Below are positions 34,779 through 47,402 of a stretch of 64,000 nt of DNA, piece after piece (the first letter of the stretch is position 1; every line of letters begins with the position of its first letter). Under the pieces are notes generated by a model, which was not told the DNA's origin, ran no database searches, and saw nothing but the letters and a program-made list of their open reading frames with translations. The DNA is from Panax quinquefolius (taxonomy: Eukaryota > Streptophyta > Magnoliopsida > Apiales > Araliaceae): contig CM035164.1 in NCBI GenBank assembly GCA_020205615.1, positions 2,321,501 to 2,385,500 on the forward strand, given 5' to 3'. The translations under genes and the position numbers were made by a program.

Positions 34779-35940
34779 ATGTCATCCGAGAATGTTGAGA
34801 ATAGCAATGGAGCACAAAGCGATCGCTGATTCACCACATATCAATAATCGAGGATAATGTGCATCGTGAAGGCGATAATCCTCATGCAAAACAACAACAC
34901 CGACCAAATGATGAATGATCAAATGTTCAGAGGCTTTATGCAATTTATGCAACAATGAGGCAAGAGACTCTGTCCAAAACGTAGGTGGAAACACGGAAAA
35001 CTCTCGGCGGTCACCGCTAAACAATTCAAGGAGCTGGGACCACCGGAGTTTAAGGAGAGCCAAACCACTTCAAAGCGGAAGCATGGATAAAGCAGATTAC
35101 CAAGATATTTGATGTCTTGGGATGCTCCGAGGAGCAAAAAGGTTCCTTTCCGCTTTTATGTTGCTTGGCGGAGAGGCGATTCTTGGTGGGAATCGGTAAA
35201 ACGTACTCAACCTCTTTGTCTTGAAGATATCTTGGGAGAAGTTCGAGTTCCATTCAGCGACAAATACTTTCCGAAAGTATTCGCCACATGAAGGAGGAGG
35301 TGGAGTTTATCAAGTTGGAACAAAACAATATCACCGTGTGTCGCAATACGAGGCAAAATTTGCGGAGTTATCACGATTAAGTCCCCACTTGGTGGATAAT
35401 GAAGAGAGAATGGCGCGAATGTTTTTAAGAGGTTTGAAGTCGGAGATACGTCAACATCTTATTTCTCATAAACTGTGTTTGTATTCAGATGTTGTAAATA
35501 GGGCTTAGTTAGTGGAGCGTGATAACGAGTCAACGCAACTAAAAGAGAGCAACCGACAAAATTATAATACCAGCGAGAGTAGTCATCGAAGCGGTGACAA
35601 CAAGCGTGGAGGGAATCAATGGGCCGGATATGGTAACCACTTGGTGGGTAATCGTACCAAAACAATAAGAATGGACATTTCAAGAAACGGAGATTCAACA
35701 ATGATGGAAAGACGTCGTCGACCAAAGACCGTTGTTAAGGAAGGAGAAAGACCACCTCTCATATGCTTCAAATGCGGAGAAGAGGGACACATCGGTCCGA
35801 ACTGTGCCGTCTAGTCAAAAAACATGTTATAATTGTGGAAGAGAAGGTCACTTAGCTCGATTTTGTCGTTCATCAAGACAAATTCAACTAGGATGGAGGC
35901 ACCAAAGGTCATTCCCGAAAAGTCAAACCCAGTAGTCTGA
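34779..35940 (+). pseudogene. Element C gag
   Basis: ATG at 34779 (MSSENVENSNGAQ) meets a stop after 16 codons. Capsid motifs continue in shifted frames (35221-35508: SQYEAKFAELSR, MFLRGLKSEIRQHL). The nucleocapsid has both zinc knuckles intact in sequence, CFKCGEEGHIGPNC (35770-35811) and CYNCGREGHLARFC (about 35827-35868), but in different frames. This is the only copy in the window with both knuckles undamaged. Confidence 0.85.
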
Positions 35941-35959
35941 GGAGGCGTTTGTTGTGACC

Positions 35960-36545
35960 TCCGGAGAGCAAGGAACCCGAATGAGGTCATCACGGGTAAG
36001 CTTATCATAAACTCTAATGAAGTCTACACGTTATTTGATACCGGTTATACCCATTCTTTTATTTCTCCTACTTGCGCTCATCGATTAAATTTGACTCGGA
36101 GAAATTAGACTTTTAATTATCTTGTGGAAACTCCGTTGGGAGAAACCTTCATTACATCCACTATTTATAAGTCTTGTTTGGTTCAAATCGGTACCCTCAC
36201 ATTACCTGTCGATCTTATTTCATTAAAAATACTTGCATTTGACGTGATTCTAGGGATTGATTGGTTAACTACTTATCATGCAAAAATTGATTGTTTTCGT
36301 AAGGTTGTTAGTTTTCATATTCCTAATCAACCTATTATGCGAATTCAAACGACCAAACCATTAAAATTAATCACGGTCATCTCAAGCCATAAAGCTATTC
36401 GTTTATTGAAAAATGGATGTCAAGCTTTCTTAGCTCATGTCACAGATTTAAACAAAAATACGTCAGTTTTGAGCGATATTTCTATTGTTAATAAATTTCC
36501 TGACGTATTCCCCGAAGAACTTCCCGCCTACCCCGTGGCGTGAAA
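35960..36545 (+). pseudogene. Element C aspartic protease and linker
   Basis: Active-site region LFDTGYTHSFIS at about 36031-36066: the usual serine after DTG is tyrosine. The frame 36124-36543 covers the rest with FDVILGIDWLTT (flap) and runs to the conserved KFPDVFPEEL at the start of the reverse transcriptase linker. Frameshifts precede and follow it. Confidence 0.8.
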
Positions 36546-37480
36546 TTGAATTTTGTATCGACCTTGAACTCCGTACAAAACCTATTTCCAAAGCCCCATA
36601 TCGAATGGCTCTATTGAACTTCGTGAGTTAAAGACCCAACTGCGCAGGAATTGTTAGACATTGGCTTTATTAGTCCCAAGTACTTCTCCTTGGGGTGCTC
36701 CTGTTCTATTCGTGAAGAAGAAAGATGGGAGTATCGACTTTGTATTGATTATCGGGAGTTGAATCATGTCACCATCAAAATAGGTATCCATTGCCACGTA
36801 TTGATGACCTGTTTGACCAGATTGCAGGAGCCAAATTCTTTTCAAAGATTGATCTTCGTTCCCGGATATCACCAATTGAAGATTAGAACCACGACATTCC
36901 AAAGACGGCTTTGAAACTTCAGACGGGCATTATGAATTCTTTAGTCATGTCCTTTGGATTGACTAATGCTCCTATCGCCTTCATGGATATGATGAACCGA
37001 GTATTCAAGGAATATTTAGATCACTTTGTGGTCGTCTTTTATTGATGACATCCTTATTTATTCCAAAAGCCGTGAAGATCATGAGCAACACTTGAGGTGA
37101 CACTCCAAAAGCTTCGAATATAAGCTTTATGCCAAGTTGAAGAAATGCGAGTTACGGCTTGAAGAAGTAGCATTCCTTGGGCACGTGGTATCAAGTCATG
37201 GAATATCTGTTGACCCAAAGAAAGATTGAAGCTATTCAAAGTCGGGAACAACCTAAATCGATGGATGAAAGTCGTAGCTTTCTCGGTTTAAATTTGGTTA
37301 TTATCGGAGATTCGTGGAAGGATTTTCTCGAATCGCTTCTCCATTGACTCGGTGACTCGAAAAGATACAAAGTTCGGTTGGAGCGAAGAATGTGAGAAGA
37401 GTTTTCAAGAACTCAAGAGGAGACTTATTTCAAAGACTGTTACGACAATACCATCTGCTCGGAGGATTTGTCATCTCTGA
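36546..37480 (+). pseudogene. Element C reverse transcriptase
   Basis: Recognisable blocks are [16 protein letters not shown] (about 36733-36780), FSKIDL-like sequence (36840), SFGLTNAP (36950-36975) and [11 protein letters not shown] with the catalytic DD pair at 37044-37049. They lie in at least three frames, so no continuous enzyme is encoded as read. Reverse transcriptase copies element RNA, and all catalytic blocks are still present in the DNA. Confidence 0.85.
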
Positions 37481-37985
37481 TGATGCTTGAGCAAAGGGTT
37501 GGGATGTGTTCTTATGCAACATGGAAAAGTTATAGCCTATGCCTCGCAACAACTCAAAGAATATGAGAGGAATTATCCTACTCATGATCCGGAGTTAGCA
37601 TTTGTTATCTTTAGACTTAAAATTTGGAGGCATTACTTGTATGGGGAGAAAGTGGAGATCTTTACGGATCATAAAAGCCTCAAATATTTCTTCACTCAAA
37701 AGGAACTCAACATGCGACAACGACGTTGGCTTGAACTGCATTGAAAGATTATGATCATACCATCCAATACCATCCTGGAAAGCGAACGTGGTAGGTGATG
37801 CATTGAGTAGAAGATCGTATGCAAGTGCGAGTGCGTTATTGTCAACACAAAGGCCCATTTTGTGTGACTTGCAAAGGATGGAGATAGAGTTAAAGACTCG
37901 AGACGCGCGTGATGATAGCGAATATACGAGTAGAACCGACTTTAATCGATAAAGTTAAAGGCCGCTCGAGCTACGGACACGGGTG
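37481..37985 (+). pseudogene. Element C RNase H and connection
   Basis: The frame 37487-37744 includes [42 protein letters not shown] and the QRRWLEL block of Ty3-gypsy RNase H. A frameshift near 37741 separates the DALSRR end. This is the region missing from elements A and B. Confidence 0.85.
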
Positions 37986-39140
37986 ATCGTATGAGGAAGA
38001 AAGTGCAAGAGGGTGCTATCTTAGGAAGCAAGAATCGATGAAGAAGGAATACTTAGTCAACTCCGGACTTTGTGTTCCTAACGACCTGATTTAAAGTATA
38101 ATATCATGATGGAGCGCACAACACACCATTTGCAATCCATCTCGGAGTACCAAAATGTATCATGATATTCGGCTATACATTTTGGTGGAGCAATATGAAG
38201 AGAGAGATAGCTGCTTATCTCAAGGTGTCTAACTTGTCAACGAGTTAAAGCGGAGCATCAAGTACCAAATGGTTCATTGCAACCACTTGAAATTCCGAAA
38301 TGGAAGTGGGAGCACATTACCATGGATTTCAATTCTGGGGTCTTCCTAAGGTTTCTCAAGGCATTGATGCGATTTGGGTCATTGTTGATAGATTGACCAA
38401 GTCCGCTCATTTCTTACCGAAATCGAGAAACTTATACACTTGAACGTCTTGCTTTCATATGTACATAAACGAGATTGTAAGACTGCATGGTATCTTAAGG
38501 TATCCATAGTTTCCGATCGAGACCCAAGATTCACTTCACGATTTTGGGTTAGTTTGCAAAAAGCTATGGGCACAGACTTACGATTTAGCTTCGGCATATC
38601 ATCCTCGAGATTTTAGACGGACGATGGGAGAGGACTATTCAAACTCTTGAAGATCTATTAAGACTCGTGTTCTTGATTTCAAGGGAGTTGGGACAAGTTC
38701 TTACCATTGGTGGAGTTTTCCTACAACAACAGCTTATCAAGCAAGTATTGGCATGGCTCCATTCGAGCGTTGTATGGAAGAAAGTGTCGTTTCTCGGTAT
38801 CTTTGGGATGAGGTGGGTGAAACAACGTTGTTGGGGCCGGAGTTGGTACGTATGACTCTTGAAAAAGATTCAAACGATCCGACAACGTATAAAAACCTCA
38901 CAAAATCGACAAAAGAGTTATCTTGATCTTCATCGAAAGGACGTGGAATTTGATATAGGAGATCATGTGTTTGTTAAGAGTTGCTCCATGGAAAGGAGTT
39001 ACAAGATTTGGAAAGAGAGAAAAACTTAATCCTCGATTCATCGGTCCATTTTAATCCTCGATCGAGTAGGAACTCGTGGCCTATAGACTCGCTTTTCTGC
39101 CAAATATGTCTCGTGTTTCATAACGCTTTTCACATATCCA
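37986..39140 (+). pseudogene. Element C integrase
   Basis: Order seen: HHCC-type zinc region (about 38130-38250), then the catalytic core with [18 protein letters not shown] (about 38352-38405), the SDRDPRF block near 38514-38535, and the GMAPFE-like block near 38748. The GPF/YRL C-terminal module is at about 39030-39100. Frameshifts occur every 100-200 nt. Integrase inserts the cDNA, and the 5-bp TSDs here are its footprint. Confidence 0.8.
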
Positions 39141-39149
39141 TGTTACGTA

Positions 39150-39415
39150 AATATGTGAAAGACCCGAACCATATTATTGAAGTTAGAACCGGATGAAATA
39201 GCGGAAGATTTGGCGTATGAAGAGGTTCTGTTCAAATTTTGGATAAGAAGAAACATATTCTACGCTCCAAGGTTATACCTCAAGTCAAAGTTTTGTGGAG
39301 GAACCACGATGTTGAGGAAATGACTTGGGAGTTAGAATCTGAAATGAAATCAAGGTATCCTTACCTCTTCAACATACCAGGTACGTACCCTAATTTCGAG
39401 GGCAAAATTTCATAA
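39150..39415 (+). pseudogene. Element C chromodomain and end of pol
   Basis: Reads HILRSKVIPQVKVLWRNH, then EEMTWELESEMKSRYPYLF, ending at TAA 39413-39415. This C-terminal chromodomain is the hallmark of the Tekay/Del chromovirus clade and is thought to bind histone marks at heterochromatic targets. Confidence 0.85.
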
Positions 39416-39426
39416 GAAGGGGAGGT
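39414..39426 (+). promoter_or_regulatory. Polypurine tract of element C
   Basis: AAGAAGGGGAGGT directly before the 3' LTR; overlaps the pol stop codon. Confidence 0.9.
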
Positions 39427-41873
39427 TGTAAGACCCCAGCTTTTATAAATAAAGATGAATTTTCTATAAATATTATTTTTGAATATTATGGAATAATTTG
39501 ATATAATGTTATAGTTGTGGGTAATATTTATAAATTTTGCAAAGTATGCAAGTGGTTATATTATATTCGATTGGTGGGGAATATTCGGTTTAATTTGGGA
39601 ATATTCGTATAACTACTCAATCATTGGTGGACCCATAAAATGTAATTATTGTTTGATTGAGAAAACGACAAAAAATATTTTATTGAAATAACGGCGGAAG
39701 TTTTACTGGTTGATCTTTGTTGAACTACTTTCATTAGTAAAAAGTACAATGTACATGTGGTTGCATAAGTAGCACTTACGGTATTGATTATTGATGCTTA
39801 TGTGAGAAGTCACTCAGGTTTGATTCCATTATTGTCATGAATTATTATAGCGATAATGACTTTTTGTTTTATTCAGTATTATTAACGTATTAAAAGCGAA
39901 ACATCTTTTATATAAAATGTAATACTTTATTAAAGTTATTTTATAAATAAAATATATTATATTTTATTATGCATAGTGTTGCATAGTGTTTTGCATAGTG
40001 TTTTTGCATAGTGTTTGCATAGTAAAATGTTTTTATATAAATAGAATATATTATATTTTATTTAAAAGATTTTGCTTTAAATATGGACCGTCGATTAAAA
40101 GTAAATCAATCTGACCGCTCATGGATTAGTTACTTATGCATTCCATTTTCCTATAAATAGAAGCTCATTCCTTCATTATTTTCTTACTTAATTCATTGAA
40201 ACTCTGTAGAGAGAAATTATAGAGAGAAGCTATAGAGAAAAGTTATAGAAAGAAGAAGAGTATTCTCGCTACTTCACTACTTCTATATTCATTTTTTTTA
40301 CGGTAGAGGGTGTTATTCTTTCTTCTTGAAGAGAACTTCATTATTCCATTCACTATTATTCTGTTGGAATAACTTTTGTAAAAGTGGAATACCCTATACA
40401 TAACTTTGATAATGCCAGCATACCCTATACTTGGTGAAATCCTTATGTTATTCCATTGCTTATTATTACATTGGAATAACTTTTGTATCGCCATTTACCC
40501 TATACTTGGTGACATTCTTCTATTATTCATTGGAACATCCTCATGCATGTGTTTACACCTAACTGGTTCCGCTCTTTATTATTATTCATTGGAACATCCT
40601 GCATGCATGTGTTTTACACCGACTGGTTCCGCTTTATCATTCTGTTGGAATATCCTATCTGTGTGTTTACACCGGATCCGTTCCATCTTTATTATACATT
40701 GGAACATCCCGCTTGGTGTGAATTTCACCCCGACCGGTTCCGTTATTATTATTACATTGGAATAACTTTGTCTACATGAAGCACCGCATGTGCATGGTGA
40801 TTTCTTTTGTTATTCCATTCTTTATTATACCCAAATTGGTTAAAACTTTGACTTATACTCCATGAAATTAGTAGAATATCCTTGATATTTGCGTTTCATC
40901 CAATATCTTTTCATGGAAATATTCTTCTTCGATCATTCTTGAATTTTACTCTCAAAGCGATGATCGTGTTGACAATTTGGGCGTTAATAATTCCTGGATA
41001 AAATAATTCTTGAACTTGTTTTATTGAATTCTTATATCATTGTCATCATCCTCATGTTTATATTTTTTTTTAAAGTCATCTCATGGCACCAGAGCATGGA
41101 TGGACTTGGTATGATTATGACCGAGTTATTATTCGGTGTAATCATGGTAGTAATGTTACAAATGATGTGGTAAAAATCCTCGATGGTAGTAGTGCATTGA
41201 TGGACGATTGTTGGCATGATCATGACCATTAATGAATACACTGACTATTCTTGGCCCGTAGTGCGAAGAATAATTGTGGTCGTGATACTAAAAGAATAAT
41301 ATCCTCGCCGTAGTGCGGGGGTGATTCGATGATGTGGATTATTTATTAAAGTCGAGTCTCAACTATAATCGGTGATGAAAAAACCTTTTAAATCATAAAA
41401 GATAGTAGATTTTATTTTCTACTTGACTTTTTAATGGATTGCGTATTCAGCTGCAGCTTAAACCGGTTGTCTATTGTATTTTATCGGTTTAATATTGTTG
41501 AAGACTATTGATAATTTATTACGCATTATCTTAGTCATAATATTTCTTCTTGGGCTAGTTGAGCTCACCTTTCTTTCTTTCAATGTTCTCTTCGGAAATG
41601 AGAATATATATTTGACGACGAGTCGGAAACGAGTGATGGTCCTGAAGATAGCATTAGTAGTCCTCACTATTCAGTGAAATAGTGTGATAATAATTGTAAT
41701 GAGGACTTTTTGTTTGAGTTTGTATAATATCTAGTGAGCGATATTTGTATTTTAAACTCACGCTTTATGTCGTATTATGAAAGATGTTATGTTAATAAGT
41801 TGTATTTAAATTACATACCATGTAAGTGGCGACCCAAGATGGGTGATGTATACCTAATTTTGGGGGCGTCACA
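39427..41873 (+). repeat. Element C 3' LTR
   Basis: TGTAAGACCCC to GGGGGCGTCACA, 2447 bp. TATA box 40152-40160. Differences from the 5' LTR are mostly short scrambled blocks at GC-containing sites rather than single substitutions. Confidence 0.95.
40152..40160 (+). promoter_or_regulatory. TATA box of element C 3' LTR
   Basis: TATAAATAG, same context as in the 5' LTR. It could drive read-out into element B's LTR remainder. Confidence 0.6.
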
Positions 41874-41878
41874 TAAGT

Positions 41879-42262
41879 GACTTCTCACGTAAGCATCAAT
41901 AATCAATACCGTGTGCTACTATGCAACCACGCGTATTACTATACTTTTACCACCGGGTAGTTCAACAGTTTTAACGGCAACACCTCCGTAGTTATTTTTA
42001 TAGAAAGATAATTTTGTCATTTTCTAACTTTGACAATACTTCCATTGTGGGGTCCACCAATGATTGAGTCATGTCGTCATTTAATATTCCCACGACAAAA
42101 AGAATATTCCCGACCAAATGAATATTTTATAACAACTTGCTTACTTTGCAAAATTTATAAATATTACCCACAACTATAACATTATATCAAATTTATTCCA
42201 TAATATTCAAAAATAATATTTATAGAAAATTCATCTTTATTTATAAAAGCAGGGGTCTTACA
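41879..42262 (-). repeat. Element B 5' LTR, second piece
   Basis: Continues from 32174 after element C: gacttctcacgtaagcatc onward to ggggtcttaca at 42262, then TTTAT (42263-42267). Confidence 0.9.
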
Positions 42263-43177
42263 TTTATATTATACGACAAAAGCATAGCTGAGAGTTTTTA
42301 CACTAATATTTTCTTCTAGACAATATGTAAACTCAAATGGAGTCATTATTATAATTATTATCACACTATTTCATAGAATAGTGAGGACTACTATAGCCAC
42401 CATCTCGGACCATCACTTTGTTCCCCGACTAGTCCCGGCTACGTTCTCATTTCCTGAAGAGAACAATGAAAGTAAAAGGGTGAACTCAACTAGTCCAATA
42501 AGAAATATTATGACTAAGATAATGCAGAATAAATTATCGTTAGCCTTCAACAGTGTTAAAATGATAATAAACAACAAGTTTAACTGCAGCGGAACAAGCA
42601 ATCCATAAGAAGAGTCAAGTAGAGCATGATATCTACTATCTTCTATGATTTAAAAAGTTTATCATCAATTTTATCGCTGAGACTCAGCTCAATAAATAAT
42701 CCACATCACTAAATTATCCATGCACTACGGACCAAGGATATTCATTAGTACCACATCCACGAATTATCCATGCACTACGGGCCAATGATATTCGTGTAAT
42801 CACCAATGGTCATGATCATGCCAACAACTATCTATCAATGCACAACGGGCTAATGAGAACTTTTACCACATCATTTGTAACATTACAGGTCATGATTATA
42901 CCGAATAATCCCTAGTTATAATCATACCAATCAACAGTCCATCTATGCACTACGTCCAAAGATGACTTTCATCACAATATAATCATGAGGATGATGACAA
43001 TGATATAAGAATTCAATTAAAAGAAAGAAAATGATAAATTTTTAAAGATTTATAATTTAATTTATCCAGAATTCAATAATGTCCAAATTGTCAACATAAT
43101 ACTCCTTTGTGGAGTAAAATTCAAGAATAATATTGTATCAAAAATGATTTGGACAGAAAAGAAATCAATTTTTGTCA

Positions 43178-43360
43178 TGAATAGTACCCCGGGTGAATAG
43201 TACCCAGTGAATAGTACTTCGTGAATAGTTCTTCAAGAATAGTACTTTGTGAATAGTACCCCGTGAATAGTACTTCATCAATAGTACCTCGTGAATAATA
43301 CTTTATGAATAGTACCCTATGAATAGTAATTTGTGAATAGTACCCCGTGAATAGTATTCC
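43178..43360. repeat. gtgaatagtac tandem array in element D LTR
   Basis: About twelve units of 14-15 bp, gtgaatagtaccc or gtgaatagtactt. The same array is at 48487-48720 in solo LTR E, so D and E belong to one subfamily distinct from B. Confidence 0.85.
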
Positions 43361-43729
43361 AGTATGAAAATATTAAAAATTATCAAGAATGTTCAGAAAA
43401 ATATTTTTGTGAAACGATACTAGATGAAACGCAAATTTCAATGATATTCTACTAATTTCACGGAGTATAGAAGCAATACTTTAACAAAATAAGTGTAGAA
43501 TTAGGAATACGAAATGAAATAATATTACTTACATACTACAGAGTATGGAAGAAAATATTATTTCATACGAATATTGAAAAAAAATAATATCCCTTACCTT
43601 AGTAGAAGGCTGGATACTGCAATAGTGAAGTAGCAGAATACTCTTCTTCTTTCTCTCTTTAGCTTTTCTATCTATAATTGCTCTTGTGAGTCTTAGTGAA
43701 TTGGTGAGAATGAAAGAAGAAATGAGCTT

Positions 43730-43738
43730 CTATTTATA
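43730..43738 (-). promoter_or_regulatory. TATA box of element D 3' LTR
   Basis: TATAAATAG, minus strand, followed by gaagctcatt as in the other Tekay-type LTRs. Confidence 0.6.
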
Positions 43739-44667
43739 GGAAAATATATTTTCGATAATTGCACGTTTAAGGACTCGAATTATTAAAGTATAGTACCTTC
43801 ATCTTTACCTCCATTTTTAATTTTGTCCTTCAAGTATTATCAATCTTGCATAACCTCCCCTAATAGTACATGCATGTGAACCAATAGTTCCATGCATGTG
43901 AACCAACAGTAATTTGCATGTGAACCAATAGCAATTAACATGTGAACCAATAGCAATTAATTGCTCATTTATTCGATTAATTGCCCGTTTGGTCAATAAT
44001 AACAAAGCCAACAAATCACAGAATTACCTCCTTTGAGGGTAATTGGGTCACAAAAGAATTAAAGAAATCTAAATGAACAAACATCTTTAATCAACACGAA
44101 CTTATTCATCATTAATATTATTACTCACAATATTTAACAACCAGATCATTCCCAGCAAAAAAGGGGCTTTTCGATAAGGATTTCTCCCTATTGGCGTGCA
44201 ATTATGTGACCAAACCTCTTTCCTCGACAGAACTTTCTAGACATCGTCAATAATACAAATAATAATATCAATAACTTTATCGTCTCAATTATTGATTTAA
44301 TAATATAAAATATTGTGCAGATGATACTATGACAATAATTGAATAAATAATATGAGGGATACTATGCAACAATTACTGTGGCAATAATTGAATTAAACTA
44401 AGTGACTTCTCACGTAAGCATCAATAATCAAAGATACTGTACAATACCGTGTGTTACTATACAACCACGCGTATTACTATACTTTTACTACCGGGTATTT
44501 CAACAGTCTAACGGTAAAACTTTCACCATTATTTTTGTAAAAAGATATTTCGTTGTGGGGTCCACCAATGATTGTGTCGTCATACGAATATTCCCTGTTT
44601 CACCATAATATTCAAAAATATATTTCTAGAAAAATTAATCTTTATTCATTAAAATTGGGGTCTTACA

Positions 44668-44680
44668 ACCTCACCTTCTT
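44668..44680 (-). promoter_or_regulatory. Polypurine tract of element D (one interruption)
   Basis: AAGAAGGTGAGGT on the minus strand beside the 3' LTR; a T interrupts the purine run. Confidence 0.75.
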
Positions 44681-45460
44681 ATGAAATTCTATCCTCAAAA
44701 TTGGGGTACGTACCTGGTATGTCGAAGAGGTGAGGATACCTTGATTTCATTTCAGATTCTAACTCCCAGGTCATTTCCTCAACATCGTGGTTTCTCCACA
44801 AAACTTTAACTTGAGGTATAACCTTGGAGCGTAGAATATGATCCTTCTTATCCAAGATTTTAACAAGTACCTCTTCATACGTTAAATCTTCCGCTATCTC
44901 GTCCGGTTCTAATTCAATAATGTGGTTTGGGTCTTCCACATATTTACGTAATATATATATGTGAAAAACGTTATGAACACGAGACATATTTAGTGGTAAG
45001 GCGAGTCTATAGGCCACAGTTCCTACTCGATCAAGGATTTCGAATGGCCCAATGAATCGAGGATTGAGCTTTGCTCTCTTTCCAAATTTTTTAACTTCTT
45101 TCCATGGAGCAACACGTAACAACAAAAGATCTCCAACATTGAATTCCACGTCTTTTCGATGAAGATCATCATAACTCTTTTGTCGATCTTGTGAGGTTTT
45201 TATACGTTGTCGGATCATTTGAATCTTTTCCATTGTCATGCGTACCAATTCCGGACCCAACAACGCCCACCTCATCCCAGCATACTGTAGAACGACTCTT
45301 GCATCCATACAACGTCTCGAATGGAGCCATGCCAATACTTGATTGATAACTGTTGTTGTAGGAGAATTCCACCAATGGCAAGAACTTGTCCCAACTTCTT
45401 TTGAAGTCAAAGATACAGATTCTTAATAGATCTTCAAGAGTTTGAATAGTCCTCTTCAAC
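44679..45460 (-). pseudogene. Element D integrase C-terminus and chromodomain
   Basis: The longest open stretch of the window (44679-45410, 243 codons). From about residue 112 it reads [20 protein letters not shown] (GPY/F module), then MSRVHNVFH, and a chromodomain at about residues 175-235 (LVKILDKK, VKVLWRNH, EEMTWELE, YPHLF). A frameshift at about 45400 separates it from the core (45169-45459 frame with [20 protein letters not shown]). Confidence 0.85.
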
Positions 45461-46020
45461 TGCCTGTTTGAGGATGGTATGCCGAACTAAATCATAAATT
45501 TGTGCCCATAGCTTTTTACAAACTAACTCAAAATGGTGAAGTGAATATTGGGTCTAGATTAGAAACTATGGATACTGGCATACCATGCAGTCTTACAATC
45601 TCATTTATGTATATAAGAGCAAGACGTTTGAGTGAATAAGTTTCTTGTATAGGTAAGAAATGAGCAGATTTGGTCAATCTATCGACAATGACCCAAACTG
45701 CATCTATGCCTTGAGAAACCTTGGGAAGACCAATAATAAATCCATGGTAATGTGTTCCCACTTCCATTTTGGAATTTCAAGTGGTTGCAATGGACCTTTT
45801 GGCACTTGATGCTCTACCTTGACACGTTGACAAGTTAAACACCTTGAGATAAATTCCGCTATCTCTCTCTTCATATTGCTCCACAAAAATGTATGTCAAA
45901 GATCACGATACATTTTGGTACTCCCAGGATGGATTGCAAACGGTGTGTTGTGCACCTCCATCATGATTTTATACTTTAAGTCAGAGTCGTTAGGAACAAA
46001 AAGTCTGGAGTTGACTCGAA
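45461..46020 (-). pseudogene. Element D integrase zinc region and catalytic core
   Basis: The zinc-binding region ends with [12 protein letters not shown] (45704-45886 frame). The core has WEHITMDLL with the first aspartate and [17 protein letters not shown] (45528-45767). The second-aspartate block, usually SDRDP, reads SNLDP, so a conserved position has drifted. At least two frameshifts. Confidence 0.8.
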
Positions 46021-46560
46021 TTATTCATTCTTCATCGATTCTTGCTTCCGAAATAACTCCAGGTATTTTCTTCCTCATAGGCATCAGCTCCAGGTCTGTA
46101 GCTTGAGCATCTTTAACTTTATCGATTAAAGTCGGTTCTACTCGTATATTTTTCATCATCACGTGGGTCCCTGGAGTCTTTATCTCTATCTCCATCCTTT
46201 GTAAGTCATACAAAATGGGCCTTTGCATTAACAATATCGCACTCGTACCCGCATATAATCTTCTACTCAACGCGTCAGTTACCATGTTTATTTTTCCAGA
46301 ATGGTATTGAATAGTATGATCGTAATCTTTCAACAGCTCGAGCCAACGTCGTTGTCGCATATTGAGTTCCTTTTGGGTGAAGAAATATGTGAGGCTTATA
46401 TGATCTATATAGATCTCCACTTTCTCCCCATACAGGTAATGTCTCCAGATCTTTAGTGCGAGTGCGAAAATGACTGCTGCCAACTCTAGATCATGAGTAG
46501 GATAATTCCTCACATATTCTTTGATTTGTCATGAGGCATAGGCTATGACTTTCTCATGTT
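46021..46560 (-). pseudogene. Element D RNase H and connection
   Basis: One frame (46025-46513, 162 codons) covers [19 protein letters not shown], the [11 protein letters not shown] block, [23 protein letters not shown] and the connection up to EARIDEE. The HKSL of the family reads HISL here. This is an intact reference for the segment deleted in A and B. Confidence 0.85.
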
Positions 46561-47402
46561 GCATGAGAACACATCCTAAACCTTTGCCTGAAGCATCGAT
46601 GTATATGATAAATCCCTCCGAACCAGATGGTATTGTAAGAACAGGTGCTGAAATGAGTCTCCTCTTGAGTTCTTAAAAACCCTTCTCACATCCCTCTCTC
46701 CACCGAATTTTGTATATTTTTGAGTCAGCTGAGTTAATGGAGTAGCGATTCGAGAAAATCCTTCCATGAATCTTCGATAATAACCAGCTAAGCCCAAAAA
46801 GCTACGTACTTCGGTCACTGACTTAGATTGCTCCCAGCTTTGAATTGCTTAAATCTTTGCCGGGTCAACAGATATTCCGTGATTTGATATCACGTGCCCA
46901 AGAATGCTACTTCCTCAAGCCAGAACTCGCATTTCTTCAACTTGACATACAACTTGTTTTCACGAAGCTTTTGGAGTATCAACCTTAAGTGTTGTTCATG
47001 ATCTTCATGACTTTTGGAGTAAATGAGGATGTCATCAATAAAGACGACCATAAAGTGATCTAAATATTTCTTGAATACTTGGTTCATCATATACATGAAG
47101 CCAACAGGAGCATTAGTCAATCCAAAAGACATGACTAGGAATTCGTAATGCCCGTACTGAGTTCTGAAAGCAGTCTTTAGAATGTCATTAGTTTTAATCT
47201 TTAACTGATGATATCCGGAATGAAGATCGATCTTTGAAAAGAATTTGGCGCCTTGCAATTGGTTAAACAGGTCATCAATGCGAGGCAACGGGTACCTATT
47301 TTTGATGGTGACATGATTCAACTCTCGATAATCAATATATGAGCACCCCAAGGAGACATAATATGACGAATGAAACCGATGTCTAACAATTCCTGCAATT
47401 GG
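46561..47402 (-). pseudogene. Element D reverse transcriptase, downstream part
   Basis: Frame 46890-47432 holds [43 protein letters not shown] and [11 protein letters not shown] with the catalytic aspartates, followed by a frameshift and the connection [20 protein letters not shown] (46576-46818). At 47402 the gene is broken by solo LTR E; the amino-terminal part resumes at 50281. Confidence 0.9.

Larger units (their letters stand above)
32175..41873 (+). mobile_element. Element C: full-length Tekay-like Ty3-gypsy retrotransposon
   Basis: 9699 bp with two LTRs (2421 and 2447 bp), primer-binding site, gag, protease, reverse transcriptase, RNase H, integrase, chromodomain and polypurine tract in the order of chromoviruses. 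TAAGT duplications (32170-32174 and 41874-41878) prove insertion into the 5' LTR of element B, so C is younger than B. It is the only element here with all pol domains between two LTRs. Many frameshifts interrupt the polyprotein. Confidence 0.95.
23165..42262 (-). mobile_element. Element B: non-autonomous Tekay-like element with nested element C
   Basis: Bounded by LTRs 23165-25854 and 29882-42262 and by TTTAT on both sides (23160-23164, 42263-42267). Its 4.0-kb interior has gag and protease pieces, no reverse transcriptase, RNase H or integrase, and instead about 1.8 kb of LTR-like foreign sequence. The 5' LTR is split by element C. B shares a deletion junction and a foreign insert with element A. 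Confidence 0.9.
42268..44667 (-). repeat. Element D 3' LTR, second piece
   Basis: Continues from 23164. Contains five gcactacgggcc-type motifs (42715-42960), an array of gtgaatagtac units (43178-43360), gcatgtgaaccaatag repeats (43864-43965) and a TATA box (43730-43738). Ends ggggtcttaca. Confidence 0.9.
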
